From the NCBI RefSeq assembly GCF_002999135.1, contig NZ_CP027229.1:2393501-2457500 (forward strand): DNA of 64,000 nucleotides. Reading direction: 5' to 3'. The position numbers and the translations under genes are program-made. The notes under the pieces were generated by a model that made no database searches, was not told the DNA's origin, and saw nothing but the letters and a program-made list of their open reading frames with translations. Below, in pieces: positions 8,686-17,957 of the stretch. The stretch's first letter is position 1; each line of letters opens with the position of its first letter. Origin of the DNA: Capnocytophaga sp. oral taxon 878. Its GTDB lineage: Bacteria; Bacteroidota; Bacteroidia; Flavobacteriales; Flavobacteriaceae.

Positions 8686-9312
8686 ATGCATACTGATAAT
8701 TTTGATGTACTTGCTGGATTGATGGAGGCTCGTATTGCAGAAGTGAGAGATGAGAGGGAGAAAGAACTGCTTTTCTTTCCTGTACAGATAATACAACGCA
8801 AGAAGGATATTGAGGGATTGGCTAAGAATGCGCATATTGTGAAGTTGTACCAAGTGAAAGACGGTAATGATCTTTGGCAAAAAAAGGAGGAAATTGGGCG
8901 TATTTGTGAGCTTTTTGAGGCACGTGCGATGTTGAATCTGAATCCTAAGAGTTATAAAGATGTGGCTTTTGGGATGCTTAAAAAGCTGTCGGAACTGTTA
9001 TCGCAGGAGGCGTACGCTGCGGTGGATAGGCTGTGGGGGTCGGCTATTAATACGGCAGGGATAGGGAGTAAAGCACTGAAGAAATATTGGATTATAGATG
9101 TGGATGAGGTGAGTGAGCCTGAGGTGATAATTGGCTGGGTACGAGAGCAGTTGGCAAAAGTAAGACCCTTGGGGGAGGAAAAGGTGGTGAGCATAGTGCC
9201 GTCTAAGAGTGGGGTGCATATCATTACTATTCCTTTTGATGTGAGTGAGGTGACTTTGGGAGATACTATGGAACTGAAAAAGGACTGTTTGACGAATTTG
9301 TGGATTGGTTAA
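8686..9312 (+). CDS. Uncharacterised protein, possibly archaeo-eukaryotic-primase-like
   Basis: 208 residues from the ATG at 8686 (-7 box TATATTTGC at 8653-8661; the open frame extends a little upstream but over the promoter). No signal peptide or membrane segment. The N-terminal two thirds are helical (ARAMLNLNPKSYKDVAFGML). The C-terminal part reads YWIIDVDEV (134-142) followed about 35 residues later by SKSGVHIITIPFD (173-185). A hydrophobic-DxD strand plus an SGxH strand is the arrangement of the catalytic core of AEP primases; a third acidic motif is not obvious. I infer only a possible fold relation. It stands alone after repeat copy 2. Confidence 0.5.
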   Translation: MHTDNFDVLAGLMEARIAEVRDEREKELLFFPVQIIQRKKDIEGLAKNAHIVKLYQVKDGNDLWQKKEEIGRICELFEARAMLNLNPKSYKDVAFGMLKKLSELLSQEAYAAVDRLWGSAINTAGIGSKALKKYWIIDVDEVSEPEVIIGWVREQLAKVRPLGEEKVVSIVPSKSGVHIITIPFDVSEVTLGDTMELKKDCLTNLWIG

Positions 9313-9389
9313 ATTAATAAATGAATTATAGTACGCCGTGGCTCATAGCTTAGTATAAAATGATTGGTTTTTATATAAAAAAGAACTCT

Positions 9390-9962
9390 ATGAAAAATAT
9401 ATTCTTACCCCTTATAGTCCTAACATTTATTTTCAGCTTGCAAGCTCAGCAAACTGATTGGGAAAGATATGACCTGAAAGGAAAAGTAAAACAAGTAAAA
9501 GCCACTACTGCTTCCTATTCAGGAGGGTGTGAACATAGCAAAAAGTATATTGGATGGACGTGCATCAGTGAGTTTGACACTCAAGGAAATGTAGTGAAGA
9601 ATACTTGGTATATTTGGCGTAATAAGCTCTCACAAGAGCACCTTTACTCCTATCAAGGAGAGAAAGTAACACTAACGATTCATCTTTACAAGGAAGATGA
9701 AATAACAAACACTAAAACCTATCACTACAAAAGAGGCGAAGAGGAACGTATAGAGAAAGAAATAGAATGTACTGAGGGGAGTGATGATATTCCTTACACA
9801 GCACGAGTCTGTACATTTACAGGTTTTTACAAAAATGGTATCTTGCGCTCTTCTCCTGCCACTACCTACGAGTATGATGACCACGGCAATTGGATTCACA
9901 AAAAGGATACTACCAATTCCCATTGCGTACGGCATTACACAAGGAGTATTGTCTATTATTAA
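9390..9962 (+). CDS. Secreted hypothetical protein with YD-like segments
   Basis: 190 residues from the ATG at 9390; an upstream in-frame ATG at 9360 would place ten residues before the signal peptide (MKNIFLPLIVLTFIFSLQAQ). The body shows short RHS/YD-like beta segments, for example YEYDDHGNWIHKKD near the end and SEFDTQGNVVKNTWY in the middle. The opening [12 protein letters not shown] is like [12 protein letters not shown] of the lipoprotein at 32728-33492, so the two belong to one family. Function unknown. Confidence 0.6.
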   Translation: MKNIFLPLIVLTFIFSLQAQQTDWERYDLKGKVKQVKATTASYSGGCEHSKKYIGWTCISEFDTQGNVVKNTWYIWRNKLSQEHLYSYQGEKVTLTIHLYKEDEITNTKTYHYKRGEEERIEKEIECTEGSDDIPYTARVCTFTGFYKNGILRSSPATTYEYDDHGNWIHKKDTTNSHCVRHYTRSIVYY

Positions 9963-9977
9963 AATATCTGTCTAAGA

Positions 9978-11516
9978 ATGAAAAGAATCTTTTTTTTATT
10001 AGTCTTGTTAGGGTCTCTTGCTAAAAGCTATGCAGATCATATAGTAACTTTCTATGAAGACTTCAGCTTGAAAACAGAAGGTGAAAAAGTGTATTTAGTA
10101 AAGAAATATTATAGCAATCGCAATAAAATCGCGATTACTTCTTATGAAAAACATTTATTGCCTTTTGATAGTAAAGAGGCTCATATTGTTATGACAGATG
10201 TGGAGGATGAAAATGAATTAATCATTGCGAATGCCAATGATTACTATTTTGTGGAGTATTTTAGAGATTATACGAATTTGAAACAGTGTGTAAGAGCTGT
10301 CAAAATGTTTCCTACTAATAGTGTTACTCAAACTTTCAGGAATAATTGCTTTTATGTAAATGGTAAGTGGGTGAGGGTAGCTATGAAAGATGGTGAGCTT
10401 ACTCCAATGCCTGATTTTCCCAAGCACCCTACTGTTATCGCTGAATTGGAACATACTACTTTGTTAAAAGATAAAAACTTTGTGTATGAGTATGATAACC
10501 GAACATATACTTTAAAAAAGATAGAGGGACTTAATGCTAAAACCGTACAATTTCAAAAAACCAATAGTTATGACAAAAATCTGTTATATGACGATAATAC
10601 TTTTTATGTAATGGATTACAATGGGACTGATCTTATAGAAATCACTAAAGATCTGAGAACAAGAGGCTGTAAGAGAAAATTTACTGAGGCTACTTTTATC
10701 AGATACCGAAGTGAGGGGGAACTTTATGAACAGTATTTGTTGGATTTTAAAGATGGTAATTTGTGGAGTTGTGATAAATATGGTGACGATATATTTGTAC
10801 TACCCTTTAAAAATGCTACTTATGTAAAAGCCCTTGAAATGGTAAAAACAAGCGAAGGATATTATATTTCATTGGGAGATGATGATCAACCTATTGATAT
10901 GAGTGCTGTGCGAAATCTCAATAAATTACACAAGGTAAAGTATGCTTTTCATTACTTAAATAAGAGCTATGATTTGTATACTGATGGAGAGCAACAATAT
11001 ATTTGTCTGTATAATATTTCTCGGCATAGAATATTATACCCTCTACAGGTAGAAAAACGCGTTTGGGAAGCCTTCACCTCTAAACAAAAGTATTATCACT
11101 ATGAAAAAACGTTAGGAGATGACTCAAGCACCACACAAATAGCTGTAGTAGACAACCAATTGGTAATATATAAAATTACCTCCCTATTTAGTAAAAAATA
11201 TTTAGAAGCACATCATACACTCCCCATTGAGATTGTAAGAGAAATACCCCTTACATCAGAAGTGAAAGACCTAAAAATGTGTTATGCTACAAGAGATAAA
11301 CTCATTATTGACAATATCATCATAGATAATATAGCTGATTTTGATACGCTTACTTTTGTAGGAGCTATTTACACTCATGAATATGGTTACAAGAGCTATT
11401 TCAAAGATAAAAACAGTGTGTATTCTTATAGTAGAAAGCTTCAAAAAATAACCAAGGAAAACTACGACCCTAAAACCTTTGATGAAGAAACAATGTGGAA
11501 ACTTAGAGTTAAGTGA
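9978..11516 (+). CDS. Secreted DKNYY-type repeat protein
   Basis: 512 residues with a signal peptide (MKRIFFLLVLLGSLAKSYA). The mature part is a string of short beta repeats built around F.KDKN.VY.Y...L.KI (LLKDKNFVYEYDNRTYTLKKI near 158-178, FKDKNSVYSYSRKLQKI near the end). This is the DKNYY pattern of exported Bacteroidota proteins. It follows the previous gene by 15 nt. No enzyme motif is seen. The frame ends at a TGA at 11514-11516 before the leuS promoter. Confidence 0.6.
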   Translation: MKRIFFLLVLLGSLAKSYADHIVTFYEDFSLKTEGEKVYLVKKYYSNRNKIAITSYEKHLLPFDSKEAHIVMTDVEDENELIIANANDYYFVEYFRDYTNLKQCVRAVKMFPTNSVTQTFRNNCFYVNGKWVRVAMKDGELTPMPDFPKHPTVIAELEHTTLLKDKNFVYEYDNRTYTLKKIEGLNAKTVQFQKTNSYDKNLLYDDNTFYVMDYNGTDLIEITKDLRTRGCKRKFTEATFIRYRSEGELYEQYLLDFKDGNLWSCDKYGDDIFVLPFKNATYVKALEMVKTSEGYYISLGDDDQPIDMSAVRNLNKLHKVKYAFHYLNKSYDLYTDGEQQYICLYNISRHRILYPLQVEKRVWEAFTSKQKYYHYEKTLGDDSSTTQIAVVDNQLVIYKITSLFSKKYLEAHHTLPIEIVREIPLTSEVKDLKMCYATRDKLIIDNIIIDNIADFDTLTFVGAIYTHEYGYKSYFKDKNSVYSYSRKLQKITKENYDPKTFDEETMWKLRVK

Positions 11517-11547
11517 CCCCAATAAAGAGCTTGTAGCTGACACCAAA

Positions 11548-11580
11548 TTTGCTCATTTCCTAATTAAATACTACCTTTGC
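11548..11580 (+). promoter_or_regulatory. Promoter of leuS
   Basis: TTTG (11548-11551), 20 nt, then TACCTTTGC (11572-11580). It lies in the gap after the DKNYY gene, so leuS has its own promoter with a leader of about 45 nt. Confidence 0.75.
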
Positions 11581-11628
11581 CCCATAATTGGCAAATCGGC
11601 AAATAAACAAATTGATAAATTAAGAATT

Positions 11629-14625
11629 ATGCTTTATAATCACAAAGAAATAGAAGCCTTTTGGCAAGAATATTGGGCAAAACATCAAACTTTCAAAGCC
11701 CAAAATAACAGCACTAAACCTAAGTACTATGTCCTCGATATGTTCCCTTATCCTTCAGGAGCGGGCTTACACGTAGGGCACCCGCTGGGGTATATTGCCA
11801 GCGACATCGTGGCGCGTTACAAGCGTCATAAAGGATTTAATGTATTGCACCCCCAAGGATATGATAGTTTTGGTTTGCCAGCCGAGCAATACGCTATACA
11901 AACAGGTCAGCACCCTGCGGTTACTACCGCGCAGAACATTGCCCGCTACCGCGAACAGCTGGATAAAATAGGCTTTTCATTTGATTGGAGTCGGGAGGTA
12001 AAAACTTCCGACCCCGATTACTATCGTCATACCCAATGGATATTTATACAACTCTTCAACTCGTGGTATAACAACGCTACTGAGAAGGCAGAGCCTATCG
12101 AAACGCTTATCGCTCTCTTTGAAACAGAAGGCAATAGCAAGGTAAATGCTGCCTGTGACGATGATACCCCAACCTTCACTGCTGCCCAATGGCACGCAAT
12201 GACAGCTGAAAGCAAACAACGTCATTTACTAAAATACCGACTTACCTACTTGGCAGAAACCGAAGTGAACTGGTGCCCTGCTTTAGGTACTGTTTTGGCT
12301 AATGACGAGATAGTAAATGGCGTGTCGGAGCGTGGCGGTCACCCTGTTATTCGCAAGAAGATGACCCAGTGGAGTATGCGCATTACCGCTTATGCTGAAA
12401 GACTTTTGCAAGGCTTGGATAGCATCGATTGGAGTGAGAGTATTAAGGAAAGTCAGAGGAATTGGATAGGAAAATCAGTAGGAGCCTCTATCGACTTTGT
12501 GCTCGCCTCCGGCGAGCACAAAGTCGAGGTCTTCACCACTCGCCCCGATACCCTCTTCGGTGTTACTTACCTTACCCTTGCCCCCGAACACCCCTTAGTA
12601 TTGCAAATCACTACAGAGGAGCAACGTGCTGAGGTAGAGGCTTATATAGCAGCTACTGCCAAACGTTCAGAGCGCGACCGTATGGCGGATACCAAAACCG
12701 TATCGGGCGCTTTCACAGGGGCGTATGCCGTGCACCCACTTACTGGCAAGCAGCTTCCTATCTGGATAGGCGATTATGTATTGGCTAGCTATGGTACCGG
12801 TGCTGTAATGGCAGTTCCTGCGGGTGATGACCGCGATTATGCCTTTGCCAAACACTTCAAGGGAGCTAAAGGAATGCCTGAACCTATCAACATTTTTGAT
12901 AAGGATATTTCGGGAGCAGCCTTTACCGATAAAGAGGGAATGACTTACCAAAACTCTGATATTCTCAATGGTTGTACTAACTTTGGTGAGGCAGTTACTA
13001 AAGTGTTGGCAGCCTTAGAAGCCAAAGGAGCTGGCACAGCCAAAGTGAATTATCGTCTCCGCGATGCTGTCTTCTCACGTCAGCGTTATTGGGGCGAACC
13101 TTTCCCAACATACTATGAAAACGGCTTGCCACAGATGATTGAGGAGGCTTATTTGCCTATTCATCTGCCTGAAGTAGAGAAATACCTCCCTACAGAAGAG
13201 GGTAATCCGCCGTTGGGCAATGCTAGCGTTTGGGCGTGGGATACTGCAAACCACAAGGTAGTAAGCAATGAGCTTATTGATAATCAAACAGTATTCCCAT
13301 TGGAACTGAACACTATGCCAGGTTGGGCGGGCTCTTCTTGGTATTGGTTAGAGTATATGATGGAAAAAGATGCACGTGCAACCTTCCCTACCAAAGCCGT
13401 AGTAGACTACTGGCAAAACGTAGACCTCTACGTAGGGGGTAGCGAACACGCCACAGGGCACCTCTTGTATTCACGTTTTTGGAATAAGTTCCTTAAGGAT
13501 AGAGGCTTTGCCCCTACTGAAGAACCATTTAAAAAGCTGATTAATCAGGGGATGATATTAGGAATGAGTGCCTTTGCTTACCGAGTGTTATGGGAAGTGA
13601 AAGATGAGCAAGGTAATGAAGTGAATTTAGTTGAAGTAAAAGAGCTTTCATCTAATAACTTTCCTCCTATATTTGTTTCAAAGAAATTCAAGGATGATAA
13701 GTTGGCGATTGTTTTATTAGAGAAGATTTTCCCTAAATATCCTCAATGGGTGGAGTTTATGAAAAAACTCTCAGGAAAAATAATTAATACTATTATCCAA
13801 CCTATTCACGTAGATGTTTCTCTGTTAAAAGATACTTCTGATGAATTAGATATTGAGAAATTCAAAGTGTGGCGTAAAGAATTTGCTAATGCAGAGTTTA
13901 TTTTAGAAGAAGACGGCAAGTATATCACAGGGCGCGAAGTAGAAAAGATGTCGAAATCTAAATACAATGTGGTAAACCCTGATGATATTTGTGAGCAGTA
14001 CGGAGCTGATACCTTGCGCCTCTACGAAATGTTCTTAGGACCTTTGGAACAAGCCAAACCTTGGAACACAGCAGGTATTTCGGGGGTATATAACTTCTTG
14101 CGCAAGCTATGGCGTTTGTATTTCAATGATAATGGCTGGCAAGTAACTGACGAAGCCCCTACACCGGAAATGCTCAAAGCACTGCATAAAACCATCAAAA
14201 AGGTAAATGAAGATATAGAGAATTTCTCCTTTAATACCTCGGTGAGTCAGTTTATGATATGCGTGAATGAGTTATCCTCGCTAAAATGCCACCATAGAGA
14301 CGTTTTGGCGCCTCTTGCGGTACTAGTAGCGCCCTTTGCTCCACATATCGCTGAAGAGCTCTGGAAAAGGCTCGGAAATACCGAAAGCGTAACTTATGCC
14401 CCTTACCCTGTTCACGAGGATAGGTATTTGCAAGAGGACAGCAAGGAGTATCCGGTATCGTTCAATGGGAAGGTACGCTTTAAACGCGCTTATGCTACCA
14501 GTATGACTCCTGCCGAGATAGAGCAAGCTATCCTTGCAGACCCTCAAACGGCAGAACAGCTACAAGGCAACACCCCTAAAAAGGTAATTGTAGTGCCTAA
14601 TAGGATTATCAACGTAGTAATGTAA
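11629..14625 (+). CDS. leuS: Leucyl-tRNA synthetase
   Basis: 998 residues from the ATG at 11629 (the open frame extends to 11479, but over the end of the previous gene and the promoter). The HIGH motif is HVGH (48-51) and the KMSKS motif is KMSKS (773-777). The editing domain carries the conserved FTTRPDTLFG. A Bacteroidota-type insertion precedes KMSKS (INQGMILGMSAFAYRV to EKMSKSKYN), here longer than the version I remember from flavobacteria. The coding sequence contains a perfect 17-bp inverted repeat at 12491-12527, described separately. A strong terminator follows. Confidence 0.97.
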   Translation: MLYNHKEIEAFWQEYWAKHQTFKAQNNSTKPKYYVLDMFPYPSGAGLHVGHPLGYIASDIVARYKRHKGFNVLHPQGYDSFGLPAEQYAIQTGQHPAVTTAQNIARYREQLDKIGFSFDWSREVKTSDPDYYRHTQWIFIQLFNSWYNNATEKAEPIETLIALFETEGNSKVNAACDDDTPTFTAAQWHAMTAESKQRHLLKYRLTYLAETEVNWCPALGTVLANDEIVNGVSERGGHPVIRKKMTQWSMRITAYAERLLQGLDSIDWSESIKESQRNWIGKSVGASIDFVLASGEHKVEVFTTRPDTLFGVTYLTLAPEHPLVLQITTEEQRAEVEAYIAATAKRSERDRMADTKTVSGAFTGAYAVHPLTGKQLPIWIGDYVLASYGTGAVMAVPAGDDRDYAFAKHFKGAKGMPEPINIFDKDISGAAFTDKEGMTYQNSDILNGCTNFGEAVTKVLAALEAKGAGTAKVNYRLRDAVFSRQRYWGEPFPTYYENGLPQMIEEAYLPIHLPEVEKYLPTEEGNPPLGNASVWAWDTANHKVVSNELIDNQTVFPLELNTMPGWAGSSWYWLEYMMEKDARATFPTKAVVDYWQNVDLYVGGSEHATGHLLYSRFWNKFLKDRGFAPTEEPFKKLINQGMILGMSAFAYRVLWEVKDEQGNEVNLVEVKELSSNNFPPIFVSKKFKDDKLAIVLLEKIFPKYPQWVEFMKKLSGKIINTIIQPIHVDVSLLKDTSDELDIEKFKVWRKEFANAEFILEEDGKYITGREVEKMSKSKYNVVNPDDICEQYGADTLRLYEMFLGPLEQAKPWNTAGISGVYNFLRKLWRLYFNDNGWQVTDEAPTPEMLKALHKTIKKVNEDIENFSFNTSVSQFMICVNELSSLKCHHRDVLAPLAVLVAPFAPHIAEELWKRLGNTESVTYAPYPVHEDRYLQEDSKEYPVSFNGKVRFKRAYATSMTPAEIEQAILADPQTAEQLQGNTPKKVIVVPNRIINVVM
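12491..12527 (+). repeat. Perfect 17-bp inverted repeat inside leuS
   Basis: Arms 12491-12507 and 12511-12527 are exact reverse complements around a TCC loop. They encode residues 288-299 (IDFVLASGEHKV, at the start of the editing domain) in frame. The arms are GC-richer than the surroundings. No T-run follows, so it is not a terminator. Confidence 0.95.
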
Positions 14626-14631
14626 TAAGAT

Positions 14632-14673
14632 AAAAAGAGGCTTCACCCACTGTGGGTGAAGCCTCTTTTTTTT
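14632..14673 (+). terminator. Terminator after leuS
   Basis: Arms 14632-14650 and 14652-14670 are a perfect 19-bp inverted repeat (AAAAAGAGGCTTCACCCAC and its complement) that runs into a T-tract. Confidence 0.95.
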
Positions 14674-14744
14674 GTTGTTACTTCATTATTGAAAGTTTGA
14701 AAAACACTACTTCGGAGTGAATTAAAATAAAAAATATATATACA

Positions 14745-15410
14745 ATGAATACCACAATCATTCTCATATTTGTACTTGTAATAGTTTCGGTATTTTTTAT
14801 TGTGCAGTACAAGAGTAATTATGAAAAAGGCTTGTCCTACCATAGCCCTAGACTTCTGGCTCCTAAACGGCAAGAATATATTAATAAGGCAGAGCGATAT
14901 ATCAAAAAAGTGGGTATTATAATAGGCTTGTTTGCTAGTTTCCCATTAATGATTATGTGTGCTTTTTTGTTGGCTGAGGTGGGTGCTTCTGTTATTCTTC
15001 TTATTATAATTACTTTCATAGCAATAGAGTGTTTGGCTATTTATTTACTATATCGGCTTTTTAAAAGAAATGTAAAAAACCAGCGTGTACTTTTAGAGCA
15101 GATGAGTGATAGTGATTTTGAGCTATTGCTACGTATAAATAAAGAAATATACCTCTTTAAATACTTTCCTCCTTTTGTACTTTGTAAAGATAAACTGTAT
15201 TTATTTACCTCCTTTACCGTTCGAGAGATTGACCCTACGAGCATAAAGGAAATAAGCTTTACTTATGTTAAGGGAGGGAATATGGTTGTACGTATTAACT
15301 TGGGGGAAAGGACTTCGATTACTATTTATAGGAATTTATATTCTATTTTGGAAGAGATTATTAAGAGGTATAATCCTGATGTTTTGATACAATCTTTAAA
15401 TGGCTTATAA
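14745..15410 (+). CDS. Membrane protein, paralogue of the next gene
   Basis: 221 residues, three predicted membrane segments (about 4-20, 57-77, 80-103), then a soluble C-terminal domain with LLEQMSDSDFELLLRIN and PPFVLCKDKLYLFTSF followed by REIDPTSIKEI. The same blocks recur in the protein at 15459-16166, so the two arose by tandem duplication. The C-terminal domain reads like a PH-like beta domain, a guess from its strand pattern. I do not recognise a family. Function unknown. Confidence 0.65.
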   Translation: MNTTIILIFVLVIVSVFFIVQYKSNYEKGLSYHSPRLLAPKRQEYINKAERYIKKVGIIIGLFASFPLMIMCAFLLAEVGASVILLIIITFIAIECLAIYLLYRLFKRNVKNQRVLLEQMSDSDFELLLRINKEIYLFKYFPPFVLCKDKLYLFTSFTVREIDPTSIKEISFTYVKGGNMVVRINLGERTSITIYRNLYSILEEIIKRYNPDVLIQSLNGL

Positions 15411-15458
15411 ACTGAATAGGAATGAAGGGTACTATTATCTAATACTTAGATAAAAAAA

Positions 15459-16166
15459 ATGGATATAGTTGATTTACTTGATTTTGCGCCTTTATTATTT
15501 ATTCTTGGTATTGTTATATGTATGTACTTTATAATGGTGCGCAAGAGTGAATTTGAGGAGAGGCTGGCACTTTATAGGCGTAAGCACCAAGTGCAGGGAA
15601 AGCGGGCGGCTTATCTGAATGAGGCGCGGAAGTTTCGTAGGTGGGTTATGGGTATTATTATTGTGGTATTTGTAGCGCCTTCGTTAATTATTTTTGTATT
15701 GATGCTGCGAGAGACAGGGATAAGAACAGCGCTGAATGTGGTAGTTTTTAATGGGAAGGACTGGACAGAAGTAAGTATTTACCTAATAGTTTTTTTGGTG
15801 TATTGGCTTTTGCGGTACGTGTTAAAGCGCAACGAAAAAGCCTTGCAAATGCTGGTGGAGCAGATGAGTGATAGTGATTTTGACTTATTGCTAAAAGTAA
15901 AAGACTCTGTATCATTGGACAGCAAATACAGTCCGCCGTTTGTGTTGTGCAATCATCGGTTATATCTTTTTTCTTCTTTTGGCATTCGGGAGATTGACCC
16001 TGCCAAAATTACGGATATCAATTGCAATTGGGGTTGGGGAAGCAATAGGAAAAGTGTGTTTGTACGAATCAAATTGTTGAAAAAAACTATTGGGATTGTA
16101 ATGTTAGAGAAGGCGTTTCCTTATTTTGAAAAGGTGGTTGAGAAATATACGAAACTAAAAATCTGA
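15459..16166 (+). CDS. Membrane protein, paralogue of the previous gene
   Basis: 235 residues, membrane segments near 9-27, 64-82 and 101-125, then a C-terminal domain sharing VEQMSDSDFDLLLKV, SPPFVLCNHRLYLFSSF and REIDPAKI with the preceding gene. The loop between segments two and three is longer. The gap between the genes is 48 nt, so they probably form one transcript with the small gene at 16207. Both lack catalytic motifs. Function unknown. Confidence 0.65.
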   Translation: MDIVDLLDFAPLLFILGIVICMYFIMVRKSEFEERLALYRRKHQVQGKRAAYLNEARKFRRWVMGIIIVVFVAPSLIIFVLMLRETGIRTALNVVVFNGKDWTEVSIYLIVFLVYWLLRYVLKRNEKALQMLVEQMSDSDFDLLLKVKDSVSLDSKYSPPFVLCNHRLYLFSSFGIREIDPAKITDINCNWGWGSNRKSVFVRIKLLKKTIGIVMLEKAFPYFEKVVEKYTKLKI

Positions 16167-16206
16167 TTTTATTTTGGAGAATAACATATTGGCTAAATAG
16201 AAAAAA

Positions 16207-16704
16207 ATGAACGATACTATTATTATACCTTTGGACAAAAGGAAATTGCAAGTACAGCTAAGAGCTCTTGGTTTCTGTACGCTTGTTTTTGGGAGTATTA
16301 TTGTTTTCCTTATTGTGGGGGATTATCTTGATTGGTTTTTTAAAGGTGCGTTAATCTGTCTTTTTGGGATGTTTCTTTATAATTTAATTGTAGGGTATAG
16401 GGAGCTTCCTTATATTAACAAGAAGACGGAGGGAGTTGTATTGAGCCCTGAGGGTATTAGAATTAACATGTCGAGTGTTGGTAGGAAATTGGGCAAAATA
16501 TCGTGGAAAGAGATTAGTGGTATAGATAATGATACTGGTAAAATACTTTATATAAGGCTAAAATACTTGGATAAGTTTGTAATTGATACTTATGAAAAGC
16601 GGCAAGAAAGAATTTGGGGTATTGGTTTAGATAATGAGATATTGGATATTACTTTTGAAGAGTTGGGGAAGCTTGTGAATGAGTATTTTGAGAAGTATGG
16701 GTAG
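16207..16704 (+). CDS. STM3941-like small membrane protein
   Basis: 165 residues with two membrane segments (about 19-39 and 45-62), then a beta-rich soluble domain (GVVLSPEGIRINMSSVGRKLGKISWKEISGI). The layout resembles STM3941-family hypothetical proteins, which are common near immunity-type genes; that is a weak assignment. Its last codons and TAG stop are made by the first bases of repeat copy 3 (GGG TAG GGGGTAGGAG). Confidence 0.5.
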   Translation: MNDTIIIPLDKRKLQVQLRALGFCTLVFGSIIVFLIVGDYLDWFFKGALICLFGMFLYNLIVGYRELPYINKKTEGVVLSPEGIRINMSSVGRKLGKISWKEISGIDNDTGKILYIRLKYLDKFVIDTYEKRQERIWGIGLDNEILDITFEELGKLVNEYFEKYG

Positions 16705-16822
16705 GGGGTAGGAGATAGGGGGGATTATCCTTCGTTTATAGTTCGTTTATCCTTCGTTATTCGTTCGTTCAAGCTAAGGGGAGGTTGGGGTGTGAATGAG
16801 GGTGGGGTGGTATGGGTGTGTG
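16701..16822 (+). repeat. Intergenic G-rich element, copy 3 (core only)
   Basis: A short copy between convergent genes. It contains GTAGGAGATAGGG, the TTATCC lead-in, the four 11-mers at 16731-16774 with the third and fourth diverged, and then a GT-rich tail. Both flanking blocks of the full element are missing, so the 11-mer array is the part that persists. Confidence 0.85.
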
Positions 16823-17872
16823 TTACTGTTCTATTTTGCTTACTTCTGTTATGTTTTTTCGTTTGGAATAGGCTACGGGTTTGGCATAGCCTATGCGTAG
16901 GATGATTTGGGGGTAGGTGCCTTTGATGGGTAGGGTGTTTTGGAGTTGGGTTCTGATTTCGGGTACTTCGCAGGGCTGGTTGAGGTAGGCATTGGCGATG
17001 CCCGATTGGGTGAGGGTGAGTAGAAAGCGTTGGAGGGTTCGGCCGGAGGCTATCCAAGTGGGGATATCGTCATTCTGAGTTGTAAGAAGGATAAGATTGG
17101 AGGAGGATTGGATTTTTTTCAGGTCGGTTTTATTTTGTTTGTTGGCATTGAGAGAGCTTTTTACAATGGGTTCGGTAATCCAACGAGGTAGGTTGGGGGC
17201 ACCGAGTACGGCATAGCTAAGTCCGTCATGGGTAGTTTCGGAGTGTTTTTTATTGAAGCGTATCCAAGAAAGGAGCTCATTTTTGAAGAGAGGGTCGGTT
17301 AGTTGAGCGTTATTGCCTTGCATAATGGCCTGGGTAAGGGAGTTGAACAAGGGGGAGCCTTTGGGGAAGGCATAGATGTTTTGAGATGCTTCAAGGGGGG
17401 AGGCATCGGAGAGGGTTTGCTGTATCAAACTATCGAGGAGGGAGCTGTTAATGAGTTTGCCGTTATAGGCGGAGCGGTTGGTTTGGCGTTTTGGGATGAA
17501 GGCAGCCAAGGGGTTGGGGGAGAGGTTGGTTTGCTTTTCGAGGAGTACGGTAATGGTGCCTTCGGGGGTTATTTGAACATTGGTGTGATACTGCATTTGG
17601 GTGGCTTTGAGGCATAGGTTTTCCAGGGCGCATCCTAAGCTAATGAAGAGTTCGCGGTGCTTGGCATCGACTGCGGGTAGGGCTTTGGTAAAATCGGGGG
17701 AGATAACAATACGGTTGCCCTTGGCAGTGAAGAACCAAGGCTGAGAGTTATGCCCTGAGGGAGCTTGAGAGGCAGCGGTAATCAGGGTTACTAAATCGGG
17801 GTTTTGGGCGTTGCCCTTTGATAAGGTAGCTAACGTCATAAAGAAACTGATACTAAACATTTTGAAGTTCAT
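16823..17872 (-). CDS. Nitroreductase-fold protein with signal peptide
   Basis: 349 residues from the ATG at 17872. The frame is open to 17911, but that region overlaps the -7 box TATTTTGC (17897-17904), so the shorter start is preferred. A signal peptide (MNFKMFSISFFMTLATLSKGNAQ) precedes a nitroreductase-like domain of the Acg kind: APSGHNSQPW near the N-terminus, KRQTNRSAYNG in the middle, and ASGRTLQRFLLTLTQSGIANAYLNQP near the C-terminus. These would bind FMN. An exported flavoprotein of this kind is unusual. The neighbour upstream (17958-18485) encodes a Crp-like regulator. Confidence 0.7.
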   Translation of the reverse strand: MNFKMFSISFFMTLATLSKGNAQNPDLVTLITAASQAPSGHNSQPWFFTAKGNRIVISPDFTKALPAVDAKHRELFISLGCALENLCLKATQMQYHTNVQITPEGTITVLLEKQTNLSPNPLAAFIPKRQTNRSAYNGKLINSSLLDSLIQQTLSDASPLEASQNIYAFPKGSPLFNSLTQAIMQGNNAQLTDPLFKNELLSWIRFNKKHSETTHDGLSYAVLGAPNLPRWITEPIVKSSLNANKQNKTDLKKIQSSSNLILLTTQNDDIPTWIASGRTLQRFLLTLTQSGIANAYLNQPCEVPEIRTQLQNTLPIKGTYPQIILRIGYAKPVAYSKRKNITEVSKIEQ

Positions 17873-17957
17873 TTTAAAGTTATTTTGTTTTATACTGCAA
17901 AATAACGGCAAAAAGAAGAAGGAAAAATGAACTTGGGTTAAGAAATGAGCAAAGCCC

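Noticed and set aside
8379..8801. A 140-codon minus-strand frame rich in Pro, Leu, Thr and Tyr
   Set aside because: It is the translation of the C/T strand of the G-rich intergenic repeat; composition is that of the repeat, and similar frames occur at every copy.
11479..11628. A longer N-terminus for LeuRS from the upstream open frame
   Set aside because: It overlaps the previous gene and the leuS promoter and is not LeuRS-like; the ATG at 11629 begins the conserved sequence.
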